Shown here: positions 1 to 5,441 of the stretch, in pieces | Layout: every line of letters begins with the position of its first letter | How positions within the stretch are numbered: the first letter of the stretch is position 1 | Assembly (NCBI GenBank): GCA_029260955.1 | Contig: JAJDCF010000064.1 | Span: 1-7,117, forward strand | Origin: Patescibacteria group bacterium | GTDB lineage: Bacteria; Patescibacteriota; Gracilibacteria; UM-FILTER-43-11 | Length of the DNA stretch: 7,117 bases | Direction of reading: 5' to 3' | Program-made: the position numbers and the translations under genes | Notes under the pieces: model-generated | Seen by the model: only the letters and a program-made list of their open reading frames with translations | Told to the model about the DNA's origin: nothing | The model's database searches: none

Positions 1-544
1 CCCCAGTCTTCATTTCACGCTCAGGTAAGGTCTTCAAAAAATCCAGATCAATCAAAATAACCTCAGCAGGGTAAAAAGTTCCAATGACATTCTTAGCCGT
101 TAAGTTAACTCCCGTTTTTCCACCTACCGAAGCATCGATCATGCCCAGTAAAGTCGTTGGCATAGCAATATAAGGAATACCTCGCATGTAAATCGAGGCC
201 ACAAAACCAGCCAAATCGGTTATCATTCCGCCGCCCAGCCCGATTACCACTGAATTACGCGCAAACCCCGCGTCTAATAAGTCTTGGCACAGAGCTTCAG
301 CCACCTTCATGGTCTTCGATTTCTCGCCTGGTTCTACCGCAATAATCATGGCATCAGGTAGGCATTTTTTGATGCGATCATGAAAAATCGGCCCCACATT
401 GCCATCCGTAATCACGGCAACCTGCGCGTCTTTGTGGTGCTTATTAATGTATTTATTCAGCTTGCAAAAGCCATCTTCCTCCATGCAGATTCGGGAATCT
501 CCATGGGGTGAACGAATGATGAAACAGTGATGAAGTTTAGTCAT
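1..544 (-). CDS. aroB: 3-dehydroquinate synthase AroB, N-terminal part (runs off left edge)
   Basis: This is a cytosolic NAD-dependent enzyme that converts DAHP to 3-dehydroquinate, step 2 of the shikimate pathway. I translated 181 codons from the ATG at 544-542; the frame is still open at base 1, so the C-terminal part with most metal ligands is missing. Visible family motifs are GEKSK (residues 73-77), the NAD-binding glycine loop GGGMITDLAGF (104-114), the PTTLL...D-ASVGGKTG-N block (129-147, with D137 and K143) and KN (151-152). The glycine loop has T-D where most homologues have G-D, a variant I believe occurs in some lineages. There is no Shine-Dalgarno site before the ATG. A candidate promoter, TTGACT (597-592), 18-base spacer, TTTACT (573-568), would give a 5' UTR of about 17 bases. 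The next gene upstream in the same direction is DAHP synthase, but an opposite-strand GC-rich unit separates them. The family call is secure. Confidence 0.95.
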   Translation of the reverse strand, partial: MTKLHHCFIIRSPHGDSRICMEEDGFCKLNKYINKHHKDAQVAVITDGNVGPIFHDRIKKCLPDAMIIAVEPGEKSKTMKVAEALCQDLLDAGFARNSVVIGLGGGMITDLAGFVASIYMRGIPYIAMPTTLLGMIDASVGGKTGVNLTAKNVIGTFYPAEVILIDLDFLKTLPEREMKTG

Positions 545-567
545 AAAATGGGTTATTTTGCTTTATT

Positions 568-597
568 AGTAAAACCTTTCAGCACCCTTAAAGTCAA
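568..597 (-). promoter_or_regulatory. candidate aroB promoter
   Basis: On the minus strand TTGACT (597-592) is followed after 18 bases by TTTACT (573-568), a 4/6 match to TATAAT. Predicted initiation lies near 561, so the transcript would have a leader of about 17 bases without a Shine-Dalgarno site, as for the other native genes here. The -10 is weak, so readthrough from DAHP synthase remains an alternative. Confidence 0.4.
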
Positions 598-615
598 GGG
601 GGCAAATACCCCCTT
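586..615. repeat. G/C-run inverted repeat between aroB and the GC-rich unit
   Basis: AAGGGGG (596-602) and CCCCCTT (609-615) form a 7-bp stem around a 6-base loop. A third arm, CCCTT (586-590), can compete for AAGGG (596-600). The structure overlaps the candidate -35 of aroB. Read on the minus strand it could act as a weak terminator for transcripts arriving from DAHP synthase, but no proper T-run follows, so the role is uncertain. Confidence 0.45.
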
Positions 616-621
616 AGAGGC

Positions 622-649
622 TTGACAAAAAGCATAAATAGTGTAGAAT
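622..649 (+). promoter_or_regulatory. sigma-70-type promoter of the GC-rich unit
   Basis: A perfect TTGACA (622-627) is followed after 16 bases by TAGAAT (644-649). Predicted initiation is near 656, giving a leader of about 78 bases before the ATG at 734. This is much longer than the leaders predicted for the native protein genes in the window. Confidence 0.75.
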
Positions 650-681
650 GAGGACACTTGTGACTCAACAAGCAACCAACC

Positions 682-720
682 GGCGGCCTAACAGGCTCGC
701 CTTGATCATTTCCATTCAAG
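682..720 (+). promoter_or_regulatory. two hairpins in the 5' leader of the 218-aa gene
   Basis: GGCGGCCT (682-689) pairs with AGGC-CGCC (693-696 and 698-701, one T bulged) around the triloop AAC. Just downstream CTTGA (701-705) can pair with TCAAG (716-720), ending directly before the ribosome site AAGGAG (722-727). The hairpins may protect the messenger 5' end or modulate translation; nothing in the sequence decides which. A GTG frame at 660-734 also crosses this leader and ends in a TAA overlapping the ATG (TAATG), which may be chance. Confidence 0.5.
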
Positions 721-733
721 GAAGGAGCCAGTA

Positions 734-1390
734 ATGGCCAAGTATATCATTTCGACGCTCATCGCAGTCCTGCTCAACCTCCTCCTGTCGACTTCCGCCC
801 AGGCGCAAATCCCAATCGTCCTCGAAACCGAGGACATGGACGACGCGGACCGGGCCAAGTTCAAGAAGAGGACGGGTCTCTGGACCAAGGGGATGTACCT
901 CGAGGTCAACGCCAAGGCAAGCTATCAAATCGGCGCGGCGACACCAGCGGCACTGAGCGATTGTCAGCAGTTCATGCCGACCATCGGCACCAAGTTCGCT
1001 TGGTCCTACATCTCGGGCCTAGGTGTGACGGGCTTTGTTGGCCCTGAGCTGCGTGCGGGTCTGTACTTCGCTCACGGCAACGACGCGATCACTGGCGAAG
1101 GCCTGGGAGCCGCTTCGTTCGTCCTACAGCCTGGATTCTTCCACGGCAACTATGTTGGCAACAACTGGCTGATCGTGGAAACCATCAGTCTTCCAATGGT
1201 CATGTTCGACCCCGGTTTCCAAATCGACGTCGGCATGTCCTGGGTGCCCAACAAGACGGTCGCACTCGAGTTCGGCGTCTCCATGGGCTACTTCCAGACA
1301 AATCTGGAGATAGCCGGAAAGGAGCTCGATTGGTTCTCGATCGGCCCATTCCTCCAGTTCAACGTCGAAGCGTTGGGATGGTACGAGTAG
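734..1390 (+). CDS. exported 218-aa protein, beta-barrel-like, unrecognised, compositionally foreign
   Basis: I do not recognise the family. Residues 1-24 form a clear Sec signal peptide: a hydrophobic core at 5-19 and a SAQA cleavage site before Q25. The mature chain opens with a charged stretch (31-47). It continues with repeated Gly- and aromatic-rich segments of alternating polarity (for example 176-188 and 201-217) and ends GWYE. This recalls small outer-membrane beta-barrels but is not diagnostic. There is only one Cys (77). The start is well supported: AAGGAG (722-727) sits 6 bases before the ATG, unlike every other gene here. Two 60-base samples hand-counted 58% and 60% GC (1201-1260, 781-840) against 45-47% in samples from DAHP synthase, the SLH gene and pheT. 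The gene has its own promoter and terminator and lies opposite to its neighbours, splitting two aro genes. Horizontal acquisition is my inference. Confidence 0.85.
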   Translation: MAKYIISTLIAVLLNLLLSTSAQAQIPIVLETEDMDDADRAKFKKRTGLWTKGMYLEVNAKASYQIGAATPAALSDCQQFMPTIGTKFAWSYISGLGVTGFVGPELRAGLYFAHGNDAITGEGLGAASFVLQPGFFHGNYVGNNWLIVETISLPMVMFDPGFQIDVGMSWVPNKTVALEFGVSMGYFQTNLEIAGKELDWFSIGPFLQFNVEALGWYE

Positions 1391-1416
1391 CTGGTCGGTT
1401 CGCGCGAGTCATAAGT

Positions 1417-1449
1417 CCCCTCCCTGTTTCGGCAGGGCGGGGTTCTTCT
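1417..1449 (+). terminator. intrinsic terminator of the 218-aa gene
   Basis: CCCC-t-CCCTG (1417-1426) pairs with CAGGG-c-GGGG (1433-1442) around the loop TTTCGG, with one internal T/C mismatch. The stem is followed by TTCTTCT (1443-1449). It lies 26 bases after the stop codon. The minus-strand reading has no T-tract, so it would not stop DAHP synthase transcripts efficiently. Confidence 0.8.
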
Positions 1450-1459
1450 AAGTATTCTG

Positions 1460-2458
1460 CTAAATGAAAGCCTTCGCCTGCTTCATAAATTTTTCAAGTG
1501 TCTCGAAAGTCAGTGATTGTTTTCCATCACACAAGGCTTCAGACGGTTTATTATGCACCTCAATAATCAGTCCGTCAGCTCCCACAGCCAGTCCTGCTAG
1601 CCCAAGGGCCGGTACAATATCGTAACGTCCTGCCGCATGAGATGGATCAGCAATAATTGGCAGATGAGAAATCTCTTTAACTAAAGCTAAGGAATTCAAA
1701 TCCAAAATGTTTCTTGTAGACTGCTCAAAAGTTCTGATTCCGCGTTCACAAAGCACCACTTGGTCGTTTCCGCCAGCCAAAATATACTCGGCCGCCAGCA
1801 AAAACTCCTCTACTGTAGCGCTCATGCCACGCTTCAAAAGCACAGGCTTTTTTACCTTAGAAACAGCCTTCAGAAGATCAAAATTCTGCATATTTCTCGC
1901 TCCAATCTGAAGCATATCTACATGCTCCATAAAATCACCCAGGTAATCGGTCGACATAATCTCCGAAATCACAGGTAAGCCAACTTCTTGACCTGCTTTT
2001 TTGAGCATTTTAAGTCCGTCCAACCCATGTCCCTGAAAACTGTAAGGCGAACTTCGTGGCTTGAAGGCGCCACCTCTCAGCATTTGTGCACCAAGTTTTT
2101 TTACACCATGCGCTATTTCAATAACTTGTTCCTGAGTTTCTACGGTGCAAGGTCCAGCAATGATAACTGCCGGATTATCTCCTCCAAATTTCACGCTTCC
2201 CGCAACCTCCACCACTGTGTCATCCACCTTGTATTCACGACTCACTTTCTTGTAGGCTTTGCTGACTTTTAGCACCTCTTTTACCCCTGGTAAACGGATC
2301 ACATTTCCTTCTTCCAATTTCGTTCTATCACCGAGTACTCCGATGGCAACTCGGGATTCGCCGTGCATGACCTCTGTTTTTAAACCGTGTTCTTTTACCA
2401 TTTTAACGATGTGGTCCACCATTTCTTTGGTAGCGGTGTTTTGCATTACAATAATCAT
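1460..2458 (-). CDS. aroF: 3-deoxy-7-phosphoheptulonate (DAHP) synthase, type I-beta with N-terminal ferredoxin-like domain
   Basis: This enzyme condenses phosphoenolpyruvate and erythrose 4-phosphate to DAHP, the committed first step toward Phe, Tyr and Trp, in the cytosol. The 332-aa length matches the Thermotoga-type enzyme. Residues 1 to about 70 are the ferredoxin-like regulatory domain that in the Thermotoga enzyme mediates feedback inhibition by Tyr and Phe. The TIM barrel follows, with GPCTVE (102-107), FKPRSSPYSFQGHG (132-145), GARNMQN (186-192), LLKRG (207-211), ERGIRTFE (238-245) and DPSHAAG (271-277). Metal ligands expected from Thermotoga are present as C104, H274, E300 and D311. 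The start ATG at 2458-2456 gives MIIVMQN, which aligns with the family N-terminus; no Shine-Dalgarno site is visible. Transcription appears controlled by a leader-peptide attenuator just upstream. The symbol follows common usage (aroF, aroG and aroA are all used). Confidence 0.96.
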   Translation of the reverse strand: MIIVMQNTATKEMVDHIVKMVKEHGLKTEVMHGESRVAIGVLGDRTKLEEGNVIRLPGVKEVLKVSKAYKKVSREYKVDDTVVEVAGSVKFGGDNPAVIIAGPCTVETQEQVIEIAHGVKKLGAQMLRGGAFKPRSSPYSFQGHGLDGLKMLKKAGQEVGLPVISEIMSTDYLGDFMEHVDMLQIGARNMQNFDLLKAVSKVKKPVLLKRGMSATVEEFLLAAEYILAGGNDQVVLCERGIRTFEQSTRNILDLNSLALVKEISHLPIIADPSHAAGRYDIVPALGLAGLAVGADGLIIEVHNKPSEALCDGKQSLTFETLEKFMKQAKAFI

Positions 2459-2475
2459 GGCTTTTTAAGTTATGT

Positions 2476-2500
2476 AATTAAAAATCCGCTATATAGCGGA
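2476..2500 (-). terminator. attenuator terminator in the DAHP synthase leader
   Basis: On the minus strand the perfect palindrome TCCGCTATATAGCGGA (2500-2485) folds into a 6-bp stem with a 4-base loop, followed at once by TTTTTAATT (2484-2476). It lies upstream of the coding region, ending 17 bases before the ATG. It can therefore only stop transcription before the gene, which is the arrangement expected of an attenuator. Confidence 0.75.
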
Positions 2501-2535
2501 CGTTATTTGTACAAATATATGCAACAACGACCGCT
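2495..2535 (-). promoter_or_regulatory. antiterminator hairpin competing with the attenuator terminator
   Basis: Minus-strand AGCGGTCGTTGTT (2535-2523) pairs with AATAACGTCCGCT (2507-2495). Of thirteen positions only one is a mismatch (U-U) and one a G-U wobble; the loop is 15 bases. The 3' arm consumes the whole 5' arm of the terminator (2500-2495), so the two structures exclude each other. The 5' arm begins in the last base of the leader peptide stop codon, so a ribosome finishing the peptide would cover it. A smaller palindrome, TATTTGTACAAATA (2517-2504), and a 4-bp hairpin, CCGC-TAA-GCGG (2541-2531), offer further alternative pairings. All pairings were found by eye; no folding energies were computed. 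Confidence 0.7.
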
Positions 2536-2582
2536 TAGCGGGCTTGATAGTAAAATCCGAAGAAGAAGTTGTTTGATTGCAT
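2535..2582 (-). CDS. Phe/Tyr leader peptide of the DAHP synthase attenuator
   Basis: The 15-codon frame reads MQSNNFFFGFYYQAR and ends in TAA. Six of seven consecutive codons (6-12) are Phe or Tyr. This is the signature of regulatory leader peptides such as those of E. coli pheA and pheST. Translation would sense charged tRNA-Phe and tRNA-Tyr. Stalling at these codons leaves the antiterminator free and allows readthrough into DAHP synthase. Reaching the stop would cover the antiterminator arm and let the terminator form. The ATG is only 9 bases past the promoter -10 box, so the messenger is leaderless or nearly so. No Shine-Dalgarno site is possible, in line with the other native genes. The reading frame and codons are seen directly; the mechanism is inferred. 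Confidence 0.8.
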   Translation of the reverse strand: MQSNNFFFGFYYQAR

Positions 2583-2591
2583 AACAAGCCC

Positions 2592-2619
2592 ATTATATCG
2601 TTCAATTCGGACTTGTCAA
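2592..2619 (-). promoter_or_regulatory. consensus promoter for leader peptide and DAHP synthase
   Basis: On the minus strand a perfect TTGACA (2619-2614) and a perfect TATAAT (2597-2592) are separated by 16 bases. Initiation is predicted at about 2585-2582, at or just before the leader peptide ATG. The transcript would carry about 125 bases of leader before DAHP synthase. Such a strong promoter suits control by termination rather than initiation. Confidence 0.85.
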
Positions 2620-2643
2620 ATCGTCCTTTCATTATGTCTTTCA

Positions 2644-2652
2644 TGATATAAT
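2644..2652 (+). promoter_or_regulatory. extended -10 promoter of the SLH/beta-propeller gene
   Basis: TGATATAAT (2644-2652) is a TGn-TATAAT extended -10 element, and no good -35 lies at the right distance. Initiation near 2659 would give a leader of about 17 bases with no Shine-Dalgarno site. It sits back to back with the DAHP synthase promoter; its expected -35 position (about 2624-2629) is within 10 bases of the opposing -35 box. Confidence 0.65.
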
Positions 2653-2675
2653 CGCAAACACATTAATACCATCGT

Positions 2676-5270
2676 ATGAAAAAAGCAGCCATACTTCTTT
2701 TACTGCCATTAATCTTCTTTGTGCCAACAGCCAGGGCAGAGGTTTTTACCGATGTTCAAACAGAACATTTTAATGGAGAAGCCATCGAATTTCTAAAAGA
2801 CAGCACGATTGTCGAGGGTTACTCCGATGGAACTTACAAACCAGAAAACCGCATAAACCGCGCCGAATTTACCAAGATCATCATAGAAGCCACTTATTCC
2901 GATGAAGAGATTGAGGCTTGTGACAGCGCTTCCTTTCCCGATGTACCTGCTGGCGAATGGTTCAGTAATTATGTCTGCATGGCCAAGTTACATGGCGTGG
3001 TTGGCGGATACCCAGACAACACTTTTAGGCCTGCCGGCTTCATCAACTTTGCAGAAGCCAGTAAAATTGTAGCCGAATCACAAGATGTTACTGAAGATAC
3101 CATTGGCACCAACAACGAATGGTTTGCCGGTTACGTAAAAGGCCTCGAAAACAAAAAGGCTATACCTACAACCGTTCAATTCTTCGACAAAGAGATCACT
3201 CGTGGAGAAATGTCAGAAGTTGTTTTCCGTCTAAAAGACAACCGCACTGACAAAGTTTCCGGAACTTACACAGAAATTACCGATCCACTTCCAGCCATCG
3301 CCTCTTGTCCCGCTCTGATGGAAAAGTTTGAAGAATACAAAAGTCGCCAATATTACCCCATATTCCGCGGCGAGCCAGTAATGATGATGGAGGAAATGGA
3401 TTTTGCTGAAGCACCTGCTGGCGCAATTCCTGGAAGAGGTGGTGGAATAGAGGCTGCTGCCTCTCAAAAATCAGCCGTGGCAGACGACTACTCCGAAACC
3501 AACCTACAAGTCGAAGGTGTTGATGAGGCTGACATCATCAAGAATGACGGTTCACATATTTACATGGTAAAGGGCGACACGGTACGCATCGTTAGAGCCT
3601 TTCCTCCTGGCACAATGCAGGAAGATGCCGTAGTCGACTTTGGTGATGACTCCTTTTACCCGGTCGAACTTTATGTAGAGGACGATAAAATGACAATCAT
3701 CGGACAGTCTTCGCACTATTACGACGTGATACCGTTATTAAAAAGAGCAATGATTGCTCCGCCACCTTATAGCGCCGAGCAGACCAAGGTTTTTGTTTAC
3801 GATATCAAAGACAAAACCAATCCAAAAAAACTCAGGCAGGTGACCTTTGATGGCTTCTATAAGACCTCAAGGCGTATCAACAATCAGCTTTATATGGTGC
3901 TCAACGCCCATCCAAGTGTGTGGATTTGGGAAGATGTCGAAGTGGGTGATGATCTTCTACCACTACTAATCGATGGTGATGGCGACCCCGAAGTTATGGT
4001 TGGCTGTTCCGATGTCAGGTACTTTCCTGGCTATAGTCTTCCGCAGTATTTGATCACTACTTCTTTTGATATCAATGACGCTGATTCCGAGATTCACCGC
4101 AATGTGTTACTTGGCACCAGCGATAACGTTTACTCATCTCTCAGCGACCTTTATGTGGCCAGTAGGGCTGTCGATTTCGATCGTTACACCGACTGGGATT
4201 GGAGTCGAGACAATACCAAGACTCACATCTTCCGATTTGCTCTTGAGGGTGGTGAAATGAACTTCAAGGCTCGTGGCGAAGTACCAGGAGCAATTCTGAA
4301 TCAGTTCTCGATGGATCAATACAATGGTTACTTCCGAATCGCCACCAACACTGGGAACATGTGGAATGACGATGACCCAGCCATGAACAATGTTTACGTT
4401 CTTGATGGCAACATGAAAACCATAGGTAGTCTGGAAGGCCTAGCCAAGGGCGAACGCATCTATTCCACTCGTTTTGTGGGCAACAGGCTCTATATGGTCA
4501 CCTTCAAACAGGTCGATCCACTCTTTGTCATCGGTCTTTCCAATCCAACTCGGCCAGTGGTACTTGGCGAACTCAAGATTCCCGGTTTCAGTGAGTATCT
4601 GCACCCATATGACGCGAATCACATCATCGGATTTGGCCAAGAGACAACCGAAAACGAATTTGGTGGCACTTTGACCGACGGCTTTAAGATGGCCCTATTC
4701 GACGTGAGCAACGTGAGCAGTCCGAAGCAAAAATTCGTAGAGCACATCGGTGATCGCGGTACTTATTCTGAGCTTTTGAGCAATCACAAAGCCCTACTTT
4801 TCGACAAAGACAAGGAGCTTCTCGCATTTCCAATCAATATTCAGGAAAAAATTGATTCATCCGATCTTCAATGCGGTAAATACAATTACGATACCTGTCC
4901 AAACCTTTGTCAGAAGCGATGTATTCCATCTGTTTGTACCTTAGAAAACGGCATTTCTGTTTGCACAGATGACTGCTCTGGTCTAGGTAGCTGCACAGAC
5001 CCCAGTTGGGATCGTTACGAAACAAGCTTCTCTGGTGCGGTTGTCTACAACCTCAACCTACAAGAAGGCTTCGAGGAGCGCGGCCGCGTCACACACTATT
5101 CAGACAACGATTTCTCCGACATATACGAGTTCTTTCCCTACGATTTCGAAAAGAACATCCAGCGTATCGTTTATATTGGCGACTTCCTTTATAGCATCGC
5201 GCAAGGTGGCATAAAAGCCAGTACAATCGACACCGTTCAGGAGGCGAAGTTCTTGGGACTGTTGGAATAA
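2676..5270 (+). CDS. secreted surface protein: three SLH repeats plus PF09826-type beta-propeller with Cys-rich insertion
   Basis: The protein has 864 aa. Residues 1-21 are a signal peptide (hydrophobic 4-16, cleavage after ARA). Three S-layer homology repeats follow at about 24-72, 86-133 and 145-190; the first two carry the typical GY-DGTYKPEN and GYPDNTFRPA turns. SLH domains anchor proteins to cell-wall polymers, so a surface location is likely. After a linker that is Met/Glu-rich and then Ala/Gly-rich (about 200-270) comes the hallmark of the secreted beta-propeller family PF09826, TNLQVEGVDEADIIKNDG (275-292). The propeller then runs to the C-terminus. A DGDGD acidic turn (433-437) could bind calcium. 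An insertion at about 731-775 holds eight Cys (733, 741, 745, 749, 754, 763, 767, 773), likely disulfide-bonded outside the cell. The function of the propeller is unknown to me. The gene is monocistronic, divergent from DAHP synthase. Confidence 0.9.
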   Translation: MKKAAILLLLPLIFFVPTARAEVFTDVQTEHFNGEAIEFLKDSTIVEGYSDGTYKPENRINRAEFTKIIIEATYSDEEIEACDSASFPDVPAGEWFSNYVCMAKLHGVVGGYPDNTFRPAGFINFAEASKIVAESQDVTEDTIGTNNEWFAGYVKGLENKKAIPTTVQFFDKEITRGEMSEVVFRLKDNRTDKVSGTYTEITDPLPAIASCPALMEKFEEYKSRQYYPIFRGEPVMMMEEMDFAEAPAGAIPGRGGGIEAAASQKSAVADDYSETNLQVEGVDEADIIKNDGSHIYMVKGDTVRIVRAFPPGTMQEDAVVDFGDDSFYPVELYVEDDKMTIIGQSSHYYDVIPLLKRAMIAPPPYSAEQTKVFVYDIKDKTNPKKLRQVTFDGFYKTSRRINNQLYMVLNAHPSVWIWEDVEVGDDLLPLLIDGDGDPEVMVGCSDVRYFPGYSLPQYLITTSFDINDADSEIHRNVLLGTSDNVYSSLSDLYVASRAVDFDRYTDWDWSRDNTKTHIFRFALEGGEMNFKARGEVPGAILNQFSMDQYNGYFRIATNTGNMWNDDDPAMNNVYVLDGNMKTIGSLEGLAKGERIYSTRFVGNRLYMVTFKQVDPLFVIGLSNPTRPVVLGELKIPGFSEYLHPYDANHIIGFGQETTENEFGGTLTDGFKMALFDVSNVSSPKQKFVEHIGDRGTYSELLSNHKALLFDKDKELLAFPINIQEKIDSSDLQCGKYNYDTCPNLCQKRCIPSVCTLENGISVCTDDCSGLGSCTDPSWDRYETSFSGAVVYNLNLQEGFEERGRVTHYSDNDFSDIYEFFPYDFEKNIQRIVYIGDFLYSIAQGGIKASTIDTVQEAKFLGLLE

Positions 5271-5294
5271 GAGTGCAGACAGATCTATATCGAA

Positions 5295-5347
5295 AATAGC
5301 CACTATTAACGGGCTATTAGTGGGCTATTAGCCGGCTAATATTGCCC
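5295..5347. repeat. 11-bp periodic repeat and palindrome after the SLH gene
   Basis: CTATTA recurs at 5303, 5314 and 5325, exactly 11 bases apart; two adjacent units read GGGCTATTAG (5311-5320, 5322-5331). The array ends in the perfect palindrome TATTAGCCGGCTAATA (5326-5341), extended by GGGC (5322-5325) and GCCC (5344-5347) with a TT bulge. AATAGCC (5295-5301) can also pair with either GGCTATT copy. Read on the minus strand the last hairpin is followed by TTCG, read on the plus strand by AAAAG, so it is a poor terminator by itself. It may mark the 3' ends of the convergent genes or be a protein-binding site. Confidence 0.6.
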
Positions 5348-5372
5348 AAAAGAGGTATGGTGGGGTAGGTTG

Positions 5373-5410
5373 AAAAAGAGCAACATTGATGGGTCAATGG
5401 TGGATCAATG
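5373..5410 (-). terminator. candidate terminator for the minus-strand genes
   Basis: On the minus strand CATTGA (5399-5394) and TCAATG (5389-5384) form a 6-bp stem with a CCCA-type loop, followed by TTGCTCTTTTT (to 5373). A second CATTGAT copy (5410-5404) can pair instead with ATCAATG (5390-5384) over a 13-base loop. It lies about 30 bases after the 82-aa frame and would end the pheT-side transcription unit. The T-run is interrupted, so strength is uncertain. Confidence 0.45.
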
Positions 5411-5441
5411 ACACCAAAAGGAACCATCTAGCACAGTCCGA

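Noticed and set aside
596..615. Strong intrinsic terminator for the minus strand
   Set aside because: The G/C stem is good but is followed by TTGACT-type sequence rather than a T-run, so it is listed only as an inverted repeat.
1988..2272. 94-aa plus-strand open frame inside DAHP synthase
   Set aside because: It is antisense to a well-conserved enzyme, has no ribosome site or promoter, and its product shows no sensible features.
2485..2500. Perfect palindrome as a repressor operator (TyrR/TrpR-like)
   Set aside because: It lies about 85 bases or more downstream of the transcription start, is followed by a T-run in the gene direction, and pairs alternatively with the leader. Attenuation explains all of this better.
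2459..2590. T-box or other riboswitch in the DAHP synthase leader
   Set aside because: The leader is only about 125 bases, has no recognisable T-box sequence or specifier-loop layout, and contains a translated aromatic-rich peptide instead.
3231..3467. 78-aa minus-strand open frame inside the SLH gene
   Set aside because: It lies fully inside a recognised coding region on the other strand and has no start signals.
2676..5270. UGA recoding (Gracilibacteria-type code)
   Set aside because: All long genes are complete in the standard code without in-frame TGA; with recoding, frequent internal TGA codons would be expected.
5311..5347. CRISPR array
   Set aside because: The units are 11 bases with no spacers between them and no cas genes nearby.
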